Assembly (NCBI GenBank): GCA_007570785.1 | Contig: ML664174.1 | Span: 5,903,402-5,967,401, forward strand | DNA: 64,000 nt | Direction: 5' to 3' | Source of the DNA: Antilocapra americana | Lineage: Eukaryota > Chordata > Mammalia > Artiodactyla > Antilocapridae | Shown: positions 23,940 through 33,926 of the stretch, in pieces | Layout of the letters: each line of letters opens with the position of its first letter | Numbering within the stretch: position 1 is the stretch's first letter | Position numbers and translations under genes: made by a program | The notes under the pieces: generated by a model | Told to the model about the DNA's origin: nothing | Database searches by the model: none | Seen by the model: only the letters and a program-made list of their open reading frames with translations

Positions 23940-24990
23940 AAGCAGGCACTGTGTATCCCTTAAGATGGCTACTTTCAAAACAGAACAAAACAAAATGGAA
24001 AATAGTAAGTGTTAGAGAGAATGTGATGAAGAAATGGGAACACTTGTACACTGTCAGTAGGAATGTAAAACAGTACAGCCAATGTGGAAAACAGTATGTC
24101 AGTTCCTCAAAAAATTAAACACATAACTAACATATGATCCAGCAATTCCACTTCTGGGTATATACCCCCAAAGAATAAAAAGAAGTACCTCGAAGAAATT
24201 ATTTGTACACCTATGTTTATGGCAGCATTATTAATAATAGCTAAAATGTGAAAGAAACCCAAGTGTCCATTGATGGATATAGGGATCAGTAAAATGTGGT
24301 ATTATGATGAAATATTATTCAGCCTTAAAAAAGAAAAGAAATTCTGACACATGCTACCACATGAATGAAATCTGAGGAAATTTTGCTAAGTGAAATAAGT
24401 CAATCAGCGAAAGACAAATACTATATGATATCACTTATTTATATAAGTGGGCTTCCCTGATAGCTCAGTTGGTAAAGAATTTGTATGTAATGCAGGAGAC
24501 CCTGGTTTGATTCCTGGGTTGGGAAGATCCACTGGAGAAGGGATAGGCTACCCACTCCAGGATTCTTGGGCTTCCCTTGTGGCTCAGCTGGTAAACAATC
24601 CACTTGCAATGTGGGAGACCTGGGTTCTGGCCTGGAGAATTCCATGGACTGTATAATCCATGGGGTTGCAAAGGGTCAGACATGGCTAAGCGACTTTCAC
24701 TTTTCACTTTCATCACTTATTTAAGAAACTTAGAGTAGTCAAAATAATGGAGAAAGAAACGAGAGTGGTGGCTGTCAGAGGCTGGGGGAAGGGCGGTGAG
24801 GAATTGGTGTTTAATGGGTACAGTTTCAGTTGTACAAGAGGAAGAGGCCTGGAGATGGAAAATGATGATGGTTGTACAACAATGCAAATGTACCTAATTT
24901 ACACTTAACTGTACACTTAAAAATGACTTAGGTGGTAAATTCTTGGTATATTTTGCCACAATAAAAAATTTAAAACAAGTGAGGCCAAAG
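23940..24990 (+). mobile_element. Old L1 (L1M-type) 3' region, interrupted
   Basis: Classic blocks: 'catatgatccagcaattccacttctgggtatataccccc', 'catctatgtttatggcagcattattaataatagc'-like, 'ccaagtgtccattgatggat', and after the SINE insertion 'gtggtggctgtcagaggctggggg' to 'attttgccacaataaaaaattt'. The element resumes in register after 24711. Confidence 0.88.
24430..24723 (+). mobile_element. Dimeric Bov-tA SINE nested in L1M, with TSD
   Basis: The SINE dimer (about 24449-24710) is flanked by a perfect 12-base direct repeat, ATCACTTATTTA, at 24430-24441 and 24712-24723. The first unit is the tRNA half. The second lacks part of its B-box-to-body region. Confidence 0.93.
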
Positions 24991-25024
24991 CTATGACCTC
25001 AAGCACATAGAACAGTAAGCACAG

Positions 25025-25141
25025 GCTCAGTTCAGTTCAGCTCAGTCACTCAGTCGTGTCCAACTCTTTGTGACCCTGTGGATGGCAGCACGCCAGGCCT
25101 CCCTGCCCATCACCAATTCCTGGGGTTCACTCAAACTATCA
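25025..25141 (-). mobile_element. BovB 3' fragment
   Basis: Antisense, beginning with the tail repeat CTCAGTTCAGTTCAGCTCAG and ending in 'tggggttcactcaaact'. Only the last ~115 bases of the LINE are present. Confidence 0.92.
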
Positions 25142-25311
25142 CAGGAGAGAAACACAAAATGCCAGCAATGGTTCCCCCTGAGTGCTGACACTATTTTTAT
25201 TCTCTTCTCTCTATACTAATGGTTTTGTTTTTTCCTAATGTCTCCAGCATGAGCATTGATAACCTGGCAATTGCAGGTGTGGTGTTAAGAAAGTAAAACC
25301 TAGCTTTTAAA

Positions 25312-25518
25312 GGAATCTCCCTACTGGCTCAAAGAATCTGCCTGCCAATGCAGGAGACACAGGAAACAGTGTCGATCCCTGGGTTGGAAAGATCCCCTGG
25401 AGAGGGAAATGAGAACCCACTCCAGTAGTCTTACCTGGAAAATCCCATGGACAGAGGAGTCTTGTGGGCTACAGTTCATGGGTTACAAAGAGTTGGACTT
25501 GATTGAGAACGCATGCAT
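25312..25518 (+). mobile_element. Bov-tA type SINE
   Basis: Sense copy with a diverged head, intact 'tcgatccctgggttgg' and the body through ACAAAGAGTTGGACTTGATTG. It abuts the L1 fragment that starts at 25524. Confidence 0.93.
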
Positions 25519-25523
25519 ATGCA

Positions 25524-26262
25524 TACTGTTCTCCACAGTGGCTGTATCAATTTTCATTCCCATCAACAGAAAAAAAGGTTCCCTTTTCTGCACACCCTTT
25601 CCAGCATTTATTGTTTGTAGACTTTTTGTTGATGACCATTAAGACTGGTGTGAGATGATATTGCATTATAATTTTGATTTGCATCTCTTTGATAATGAGA
25701 GATGTTGAGCATCCTTTCAGGTATTTACTAGCCATCTTTGGAGAAATGTCTGCTTAGGTCTTCTGCCCACTTTTTGATTGGGTTGTTCATTCTTCTGGTA
25801 TTGAGCTGTAAGAGCTGTGTGTATAATTTGAAGATTAATCCTTTCTCAGTTGTTTTATTTGCTGTTATTTTCTCCCATTCTGAGAGCTGTCTTTTCACCT
25901 TGCTTATAGCTTCCTTCACTGTGCAAAAGCTTTTAAGTTTAATTAGGTCCTATTTGTTTATTTTTGTTTTTATTTCCATTACTCTGGGAAGTGGGTCATA
26001 GAGGATCTTGCTGTGATTTACATCAAAGGGTATTCTGCCTATGTTTTCCTCCAGCAGTTTTATAGCTTCTGGTCTTACATTTAGGTCTTTAATCCATTTT
26101 GAGTTTATTTTTGTGTATGGTGTCAGGAAGTGTTCTGATTTCATTCTTTTACACATTGCTGCCCAATTTTCCCAGCACCATTTACTGAAGAGACTGTCTT
26201 TTCTCCATTGCATATTTTTGCCTTCTTTGTCAAAGATAAGATCCCCATAGGATCTTGGGTTT
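25524..26262 (-). mobile_element. L1 ORF2 C-terminal fragment (pseudogene)
   Basis: The minus-strand translation carries unmistakable L1 ORF2 C-terminal motifs in order: DKEGKNMQWRKDSLF, KWCWENWAAMCKRM, FLTPYTKINSKWIKDLNVR, INHSKILYDP-like, then [19 protein letters not shown] and TNNKCWKGCAEKGT. Frameshifts and stops break it into at least three frames. It is truncated at both ends and lacks the 3' UTR and poly(A), which is odd because L1 copies normally keep their 3' end. Confidence 0.93.
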
Positions 26263-26394
26263 ATCTTTGGGATTTCTATTCCAAGAACTCTTCTAAGAGT
26301 CAGCCTGTCATCTCCTGCAGCCAGCCAGGGCTGGCCCTCCCCACTTAGAAATACTTCCAATACTGCATTTATCCTGTTGTATTTTAAGGATTTG

Positions 26395-26530
26395 CTTCTG
26401 TGACTATCAGCCCTACCAGAGTATAAGCCTCTTGAGGGCAGGAATTTTGTCTGGGTCCTTAAAATACCCAACGCCTAATAAGGTTACCTGGCCCCCAGTA
26501 CGTGCACAGTCAATGTTTTCTGCACGAATT
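26395..26530 (+). mobile_element. L2 3' fragment
   Basis: 'agtataagcctcttgagggcaggaattttgtctgg', 'acccaacgcctaata' and 'ccccagtacgtgcacagtcaat' follow the L2 3' end consensus. Confidence 0.8.
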
Positions 26531-26534
26531 ACCC

Positions 26535-26705
26535 CAAACTGACACTGAGCAAAGCACTTTACACAAGGGATAGATTACTTCTAACCCTTCCCACAGGCTT
26601 GAGAGGTAGGTTAACAGGTAAGGAAACAGAGACTCAGAGATAAGTATTTGCTCAAGTGAAGATGGCAATGCCTGGATGCCAAACCAGGTCTTCTCACCCT
26701 AATGT
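26535..26705 (-). mobile_element. MIR SINE
   Basis: Antisense: 'gagcaaagcactttacaca', 'taaggaaacagagactcagagataag' and 'ggatgccaaaccaggtctt'. Nearly full length. Confidence 0.85.
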
Positions 26706-28261
26706 CCATGTTCCTGCTGCTGCTCCACAGCAAGTCATTTGTGCACTTCATGTCTTCCCAAGGGTCATGCACACCTAGTTCAGGGGTGTGCTTATGGAAA
26801 GTCCTAAGGAGTCATTGCCAGCTGCTTCCTCACCCCACCCCCAGGCCTTGCGAGAGTTGCATTCAAAGGCTCTTCCTCAGTCCCGCTTCCCTGAAGACCG
26901 CAGCACCGACCCATTCTCTCTCTTTCCCTTCCAGCTGCTTCCCTTGACTTTCCTCTCTGGCTTCTTCTCCTCTTGACTCCTAAATGTGGCCACTCTGCCC
27001 ACTTGCCCACCTCATATAAATGAAAGATTTTCATTTCTGCTGCCAACATACCCCTTCAGATCTGAGTCCCTCTCCTTGTCCTTGCAGCTGAGATGACCTC
27101 CTGACTGCCATGTTCTGAGACACATGGCCAGCCAGGGACCATCCATAGGGCCACTGCAGGTGCCTGGGCCTGGTTAGCAGAATGCCTGGTTCATATAAAA
27201 AGAAAAACCCTGTGCCAGATGGATGTCAATTGCAGGGTGACCTCCGGCGCTGCATGCTGAAGGGGACAGAGACTCCCTCAGTCAGGATCCTTGAGTCTTT
27301 GAGTTACTGGAGGGGCAGAGCCCCACACCCAGCCCTGGGCCGAGTGAGCTGTACGTGAACAAGGAATACACTTCTATGGCGTGTCTAAGGTTCAGGAGTC
27401 TGCTGCAGCAGCTAGCAAACTTCAGCGAGCCCAGAGTCCTCACTGATCTTTGTGTCCCTGGCTCAGAGACTCCCTGTTCTCCTTCACCCTTCACCTCATT
27501 GTCAAAGCAACCTTCTTTCGGCCTATCTTGGTCATGTTGCTGCTGTCCTCCCCGGTCTTCAATGGCTCTCCTCTGTCTACAGATTCCAGGGTGAGCCTCT
27601 GGAAGAGGCACAGAGCCTGGAGCTCCAAGCCCCTCCCCGTCACTTACGCTCTCTCTGTCTCTCTCCCGTTCTTGGACTCTTGTCAGATCCAAACTCAGAG
27701 CTGCCCAAATGTTATCCTGTCCACTGTTGTCTCTGCTTCTTTGTTTTTTCTCCATCTTTGTCAAAATCCTCCCACTTAAAATCCTTCCTTCTCCAAGTCG
27801 GGACTTCTCGGGTCCTCCAGCCACGTGGAAGCATGCTCACAGCCCATCATCTGCTTGCCTCTCGAGTAGGACCCATCCTTGTCGCTGTGCTGCAACGCCG
27901 TGAGCCTGTTCACCCCTGCTTCCCTCCCTCCCACTGGACTGTTGACTCCCCTTAGCACAAGCTTGGATTGCCACCGTGCCCACCAGGCTAGGCAGAGCCC
28001 AGATACAGGGCGGGTGTCTGTTCCCCCTCCCCACAACAACCTTCCATTTTTCGTGCTGGAGGGTGAGGCTGGAGTTGCAGAGTATACACAGCCAGCTCAT
28101 CCATCTTCCTCCTCCCAGCACACTCAGAGGGCTAACTGCGTGACCTTTTGCATCTGTGGATTCCTCTCTCTTCCCCCTCTCCTTTTTTTTTTCTTTTTAA
28201 ACATAGGCCCTTGGAGCTTGCTCGGAGGCCTGGCCGAGCTGGGAAGAAGTTGGCTGCTCGG
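26706..28261. other. Unassigned GC-rich DNA, weak L2 similarity
   Basis: About 27500-27600 ('ttcaatggctctcctctgtctacag') suggests an L2 piece in plus orientation. Frames of up to 180 codons (27282-27824 minus, 27452-27955 plus) overlap on opposite strands and carry no domain. Poly(T) near 28185. Confidence 0.45.
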
Positions 28262-28325
28262 TTATATTTAGGCTAGCAGAGACATCAATCTAAGCCTCTT
28301 TAAAAATAAAATCCTGTTTCAGCTG
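28262..28325 (+). promoter_or_regulatory. MEF2-MEF2-E-box cluster
   Basis: Two exact MEF2 consensus sites, TTATATTTAG (28262-28271) and TTAAAAATAA (28300-28309), are followed by a CAGCTG E-box at 28320-28325. Three muscle-type sites fall within 64 bases of otherwise GC-rich DNA. The module is predicted from motif content only. Confidence 0.35.
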
Positions 28326-28974
28326 GATCCCCGAGCATGTCCCCACCCACTCCAAACAAGCTCATTCGCCTCCTCCAGGTCCCCAGTCTCAATGACAGCC
28401 CCTTCACGTGGCCCGCACATGTGTGACCATGTGTTAGGATGGCAGCGATCAATTCAAAGAAGATTTCTCTCTTCTTCCAGGCTTTCCTTCCCTGTGGCTT
28501 TCCTCTCTTTACTGTAGTCCAGGGGACTACGCCAATCTCTTCCATGCCTCTTCCCTCCCAAACTAGGCAGAAGCAAGCCTGGCGAATGGACAAGATACTG
28601 CCTCCTCCTCTGGAGTTTCTGGGTCCTTGTTCTCTGTCCCCACCAGGCTGCCTTCATGGAAATGGGACAAAGCCAAAAGAAGACAAAGACCAGAGATCGA
28701 AGTGGAAAGTGGAGTCTGCAGTTGTGCTAGAATGTGTGATGGGGACTTCTGAATGCACCGTTCTTGCCGGCAGCCTAGTGGGTCCTGGCGTGCATGTGGG
28801 TATGTGGGCAGGTTTGCACGCGTGTCTGCCCTTGTGCACGTGTATAGTACACTGCGGGTGGATGAGACGCAGCCCACGGGAATGCTGGGGCTGACCCTTC
28901 TTACTCCTTGACTTGGCTACCGCAGCCCTGGTTCTTTTCCATCCCCACTGATGAAACACTTCTTTATGTCTTAT
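28326..28974. other. Unassigned DNA
   Basis: Overlapping frames up to 151 codons (28439-28894) without domain or splice support. No repeat is named. Confidence 0.5.
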
Positions 28975-29265
28975 TCACATCCTGTCTTGACTACCACAAT
29001 TGTCTCCTTGCCGGGCCCACATGTCTCTCATCACCAATGGGATCCAAATGTTGCTGACAAAATCATCTCAGTGCTTTTGTGCTGCAATCACATTCTTCCA
29101 CTTTCTCAAATTCTTCTCTGTCTCCCATGACTAGGGGAATCGCACACACAGACCACCATCTCTTTCTGGGTCTTCACACCCCTCCCTACCCTGTCCTGCC
29201 TTCACTGCCGCTCTGAAGGACTTGCTCTCCTCCTCTTGCTATTCTGGGGACCACAGCTCTTTGGG
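28975..29265 (+). mobile_element. L2 fragment
   Basis: C/T-rich with 'tcttgactaccacaattgtctccttgcc', 'tcatctcagtgcttttgtgctgcaatcac' and 'tcctcttgctattctggggaccacag', arranged as in L2 3' DNA. Confidence 0.65.
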
Positions 29266-29282
29266 GCCTGCACAACCTCTCA

Positions 29283-29440
29283 GCACTATTTATTCAGTCA
29301 GCAAATGTTTACTAACAGTGACGGACACCCTCCTAGGCACTGGAGTTTAGCAAGAACCAAACTGAGGACAGACAGTCAACAAAGAAAAATGTAAGAGCGT
29401 GTCGAGACTTACAGGGACTATGAAGAAAAATAAAGCAAAG
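29283..29440 (-). mobile_element. Ancient interspersed repeat (L2-like)
   Basis: 'tttattcagtcagcaaatgtttactaa' with 'cctaggcactggagtttagcaagaaccaaactgaggacag' and 'gactatgaagaaaaataaagc' is a common ancient mammalian pattern. The family name is uncertain. Confidence 0.55.
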
Positions 29441-29660
29441 GAGACTTTCTTGGTGGTCCAGTGGTTAAGAATCTGCCTTGCAATGCAGGGGACCCAGGTT
29501 CGATCCCTGGTCAGGGAACTAAGATCCCACATGCCATGGACCAACTCAGCCCAAGTGTCACAACTAGAGAGTTTGTATGCAGCGATGAAAGATGCAATGA
29601 AGGGTTGAGTGTGATGCAAATACGACCCAGAGCAGCCAAATAAATAAATACTTCAAAAAA
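29441..29660 (+). mobile_element. CHR-2 type SINE
   Basis: 'ggagactttcttggtggtccagtggttaag', 'ggttcgatccctggtcagggaactaagatcccacatgcc' and a terminal (AAAT)n after 'gacccagagcagcc' define a full-length cetartiodactyl CHR SINE in sense orientation. Confidence 0.9.
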
Positions 29661-30234
29661 TGAAACAGAGCGAAGGGGCCCAAGACCAACTCTTATACAG
29701 AGTGATCAGGAAGCCTCCCCAGGAGGCCTGGAACATTTTTTTTTCTCCATGTGAGGTGCATGGCTGACATCTTTAACATCCCCCTGCTTTGCCAGAGGTC
29801 TTCCCTCCCCTCTTTCTCTTTGTATGGTGTCTACCTTGATCTTAAGAACATGGGAGACACTGGGTACAGCTCAGGCGCAGCAGGAGAACCACTGCATTAT
29901 TAACTCATTAGAGACTCACCCCGGGCAAAAGAAACCACGCATATGCATGGGAATCACTAAACACAGACCCGGTCTCTTCTGGTTCCCTGTTCAGAACACA
30001 ATATGGTGTCTGAATAAGTAGCAGCAGCTTTGTCCAAGTGTCCTGTCCATGTCTGAAGCATGTCTCCTCCTTCCTAGAATTAGGGTGCATTTATCGCCAT
30101 TGGTGACCACTATCTGGCCGACTACTCAGGGGCAGCCAGGGCTCCCCCCTCTTCTGACAGAGTACAGTGGAACCCACGGATGCCTGATGGCAACCAACAC
30201 CATCTTCAGCTTGAAACAGCCCAAAGGAAAAGAA
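29661..30234. other. Unassigned DNA
   Basis: Nothing recognised beyond short frames. Confidence 0.5.
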
Positions 30235-30269
30235 CCTTAGTGACAGAAGCTTCAGTGAACAAGTTTATT
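30235..30269 (-). terminator. Candidate polyadenylation site (minus strand)
   Basis: On the minus strand AATAAA (30264-30269) lies 15-30 bases before a T-rich stretch just beyond the expected cleavage zone (TTCTTTTCCTTT, about 30224-30235). The layout is that of a cleavage/polyadenylation site. AATAAA also occurs on the plus strand near 30292, so orientation rests on the context. Confidence 0.3.
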
Positions 30270-30535
30270 AGCACCTGAAATGACTAACATTAAATAAACA
30301 GCAATAAAAATGGCTACCATTTAAAAATACATTGTGGGGTGTGTGTGTGTTTTCCTTCCTGGGAGGGGAAAGGCTAGGAGGCAGGAAGATGGAGTCTGGA
30401 TCTTCGTTCTGACTGGGAACAAACTCACGAATTGTCCACGTTCCCCCAGAGCCTTTCGATGGCCGCCAGCTCAAGGGTGAGGGCCATGCTGCCCACGACA
30501 ATCTTTCCTGGCCCCGCTGTCTTAGTATAGTCTGT
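30270..30535 (-). other. Candidate 3'-terminal exon or short-ORF transcript end
   Basis: Immediately upstream of the poly(A) signal on the minus strand is a 36-codon open stretch (30535 down to a TGA at 30427-30425), bounded upstream by an in-frame TAG at 30538-30536. Within it an ATG at 30487-30485 sits in a strong Kozak-like context (A at -3, G at +4) and would encode 20 residues, beginning MALTLELAAIERL. Several CpGs persist here although the surroundings have few. It could be the last coding bit plus 3' UTR of a spliced gene, a microprotein, or a non-coding RNA end. The 3' splice-site candidates upstream lack a good pyrimidine tract. I do not recognise the peptide. Confidence 0.25.
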
Positions 30536-31282
30536 CTAGACCCTCCCAGTTTAACACAAGAACCACTAGCCTCTCGGCCAACAGAACACTTGGAATATGG
30601 TTAGTCTGAATCGACACATGATATAAACATCAAACACACACTGGATTTTGAAGACTAAATATCAAAAAGTGAATGTGAAATACCTCACAAATTAAATTTT
30701 TAAAAATACCTATTTTAAAACATCATTTAAGGCAGTTACAGTTTGTCCAATGGGAACTCCACTATACAAAGCAGTAAAAATGGGAGTTGCTCAGGTGGAA
30801 GAGAGGGAAGAGGATTTGGGGGATCTATGGAGGGGGCCTGGGAGTGTGTGTGTGGGGATGTCCTCTCCACAATCAGAGTCTGGTTTGGCTCATTTATTAT
30901 TGGGTTGGATGGTCCATTCATTTGAAATTGTGGGGAAAATACCCAGAGGAGGCCCCCATTCAATCATCCTAAGTGGAATCTGATCTTTATCTTGGGATAA
31001 ACATTCCGAATGGAAGGTGAGTGCTGGGCGATAAGCAAGATAAGGAAACCATATGGCCCTGTCAGGAGGCTCCCAGGGCCTTATTCTCAAAAGGATTCAT
31101 GAATCCAAATGGGAATCATCTCTTTTCTGCTTTGAGGAGGCAAAAGCCCCAAGGCCCCCAGTAGGGATGGGAACTGACTGATCCTAGGCAGGGAGGACTA
31201 GCACTCAGAACTTTCTCTTGCCTTCCCTGGGCTCCCCTCTTCCCCACATTTGTCCACCGCTCCCCCGCCACCTTCACAACAA
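30536..31282. other. Unassigned DNA
   Basis: AT-rich at 30600-30730. G/T-rich around 30840-30860. No repeat named. Confidence 0.5.
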
Positions 31283-31390
31283 AGCTCAGTCGTGTCCAAC
31301 TCATTGCAACCCCATGGGCTGCAGCATGCCAGGCTTCTTGTCCATCACCAACTCCTGGAGCTTACTCAAACTTGTGTCCATCGAGTCCCT
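31283..31390 (-). mobile_element. BovB 3' fragment
   Basis: 'aaagctcagtcgtgtccaactc', 'ctgcagcatgccaggcttc', 'tccatcaccaactcctggagctt' and 'tgtgtccatcgagtc' are antisense BovB 3'-end DNA, truncated after about 110 bases. Confidence 0.9.
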
Positions 31391-33710
31391 TGGGCTGTTG
31401 TAAATGAACCCCCAATCTCTAGATCACACTTAGCAGCCCAGGCTTATGCAGGGTTGGCATTGGGGATCTGAATCCTTACACCCTCTCCATTAGGCAAAAT
31501 TTCCAGAGACTCCACCTCTGTGCACCTCCTTGTCCCCACACTGGCTACTGGTAGCTGCCCAGGTGGCACAAGAGGGGCTTTCCTGGCAGGGATGGGGGTT
31601 TCGGTGGGCCTGCTGGAACTGGCCACGTGGCACCGCAAGGCTGAGAACCATCGGTGATGGGGGAGGGCAGGTAATATGAGAAAGGGATCTGGGGCTGAGA
31701 GGCGGGGGAGGTGGAGGCTACGGGCTTTTGAGCACGTTCTCTCCTCCCCTACGTCACAAGGCACCTCATCCTTCATTCCTCTGGCACTGCTGGCCCGCAC
31801 AGCTGTTCTCTGACCCCCAACTGGAGACTGTCAGAGGCATTCAGTTTAGGTACAAAAGCGGGCTCTCAAAGCAGAGAGGCGGTGGTTTCAGGATGGTGTG
31901 ACTGGTCACAGAAAAGAAGAACTATGCAAAGAATAACGAGTGTTTACGGAGGGCTGTGTCAGGTATCTCCCTCGATAGTCCAAGCTAAAAAAGAGCTCTA
32001 AGAGGGACATGTCATTTTGCCAAGGAGGAAACTGAGGTTCAGAGAGGCTAAGCCACCCGCTCAAGATTGCACAGCTAGTATGAGCTGGAGCTAGGAGCCA
32101 AACACAAGAGGCTGACCCCCGGAGCCCACATTGTTGAGGCAGGCAGGACCCAGCACACTAGCGTTCTTGTCACACTGCTGCGGTCAGTGACAAGCGGCTG
32201 GAAGACACTTTTCCTGGTCCATGTTGCGGCCCACCTCGGGTAACATGGGCAGTAGTGCCTAGCTGCCAACCAAGTGAGCCTGCACTGTGGCCTCACACCT
32301 TGCTCAGCGGAACAGCCCAAGCCCTCTGTGGTCCAAAGAGCCTCCGCTGAGAAGAGGCCACCCTCTCACCCCCCAGCCCCAGCCAGGTCACATCTAAGGG
32401 GGAGGTGGGAACAACTGGAAGCCCCCAGAATTCCAGCCTCAAGCTGGCCCTGGCTGATGGCCTTGGTCTGGGGCTTTTCTGTGCTCTGAGCACATCTCAA
32501 CATTTGGAGAAAAACAAGAAAGTGAACAATAGACGTTTGTGGGCTAGAGGACAGAGCCGACTTCCCCCTGGGACCCGCGCTGTTCATAAACTGCCCCAGC
32601 TGCACTCTCACGGCTGGGATGTCACAGGAGCCTGGCTGAATCACAGCCTTGTCCTGGCTGGGGCTGGCGACTGGCTCCTTTTATATAGCATTGGGGGGGA
32701 TGCAAATGCCAGTGGGGGGAGCCAGGAGTTGGGGGTGGGGTGGCATGCTTTCCTGCCTGGATTTGGGAAATCACAGAGAAAGGATGCAGCGGGCCTTGGC
32801 ACTGTGGTTCTGCCAAGTCGCCCCTGGCTGACATGTCCTGATCAGAGCTGTTTGCCCCATAGGAAAAGAATCAGCTTTCTATCAAGTGGACTCTGGGCTC
32901 CACCCCAGAGAGCTGGCTCTCCAGAGGACTGGGAGAGTAAAGGGGATTGATTGGTGCTGAATGCATCTTACCCAGCTGGTCAAGGTGGCTCCTGGGCACC
33001 ATGCTGGGTGAGGTAGGAGGTAGGGTAGTGGTGGGCTTTTCTGAGCTGCCCCCACTCAGGCTTTTCAGGCAGTCGCTTCCCTGTGAGACAGCCAAGGGCA
33101 GCAGGGCAGGGTGTGTTAGGCCCAGAAAGAGTCAGTGGATGGAGGGCTGCAAACCAGAGTTCTGACCCCCTTTTCATGTACGACTGACCCAGTGACCCTA
33201 ACTGAGGCCCAGTCAGCTAAGTTCCTTGACTGGGTGCTCTCCCACCTACCCCCAGGACCCCCGACAACTGTGAGGGGCTGACACGGAGCGACCCCGTCTG
33301 CATGGCATCGCTGGAAAAGGCTGGAGTGTGTCTAAAGAGGCTGTTCAGACATCACATCACAGTCCCAGACGGCCGAGAGGTTCTTGTACTCACTTGGCTG
33401 CCCTCCCTGGGAAATGCTTTGGATCAGACAGCATTTCTGGGTTGTTTTTGCCTGAGGAAAGTGGTAAGAATTCAGTAAGAGGTCTATGGTTGGAGGAAAA
33501 GTCAGTGGATTTACTTAATAAAAGTATTTGTAAAGAACCATGGGGTGGCGGGGGAGGTGAGGGCGGCAATACAGCTGAGACTGAAGACGCTAGTGTGAGC
33601 AAGAAGGCCCACCGATGAGGGAAACTTGTGGCAAAGGGAGAGGAATTTACAGACAAATGGGCTGCGTCTGGAGGAGAAAGAATTTTTTTTAAAGAGTCTA
33701 AGGCGTTCAA
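31391..33710. other. Unassigned GC-rich DNA with one MIR
   Basis: Antisense MIR at about 31960-32105 ('aggaggaaactgaggttcagagaggctaag', 'agattgcacagctagtatgagctgga'). A TATA-like TTTTATATAG lies at about 32678. The 181-codon plus frame at 32405-32950 has no recognisable domain and is opposed by other frames. Confidence 0.5.
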
Positions 33711-33926
33711 GGGGCTTTCCTAGAGGCTCAGACAGTAAAGAATCTGCTTGCAATGCAGGAGACCTGGGTTCAATCCCTGAGTCAGGAAGATCCCCTGGAA
33801 AAAGGAATGGCAACCCACTCCAGTGCTCTTGCCTGGAGAATTCCAGGGACAGAGGAGCCTGGCGGGTTACAGTCCATGGGGTTGCAAAGAGTCAGACACA
33901 ACTGAGCGACTAACACTTTCACTTTC
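33711..33926 (+). mobile_element. Bov-tA type SINE
   Basis: Full-length sense copy from GGGGCTTTCCTAGAGGCTCAG to ACTGAGCGACTAACACTTTC. The well-preserved sequence suggests a fairly young insertion. Confidence 0.95.

Noticed and set aside
27282..27955. Opposed 180- and 167-codon frames
   Set aside because: They overlap on opposite strands, partly over an L2-like segment, and neither shows a recognisable domain.
32405..32950. 181-codon plus-strand frame
   Set aside because: GC-rich region with overlapping frames on both strands, no domain, no splice support.
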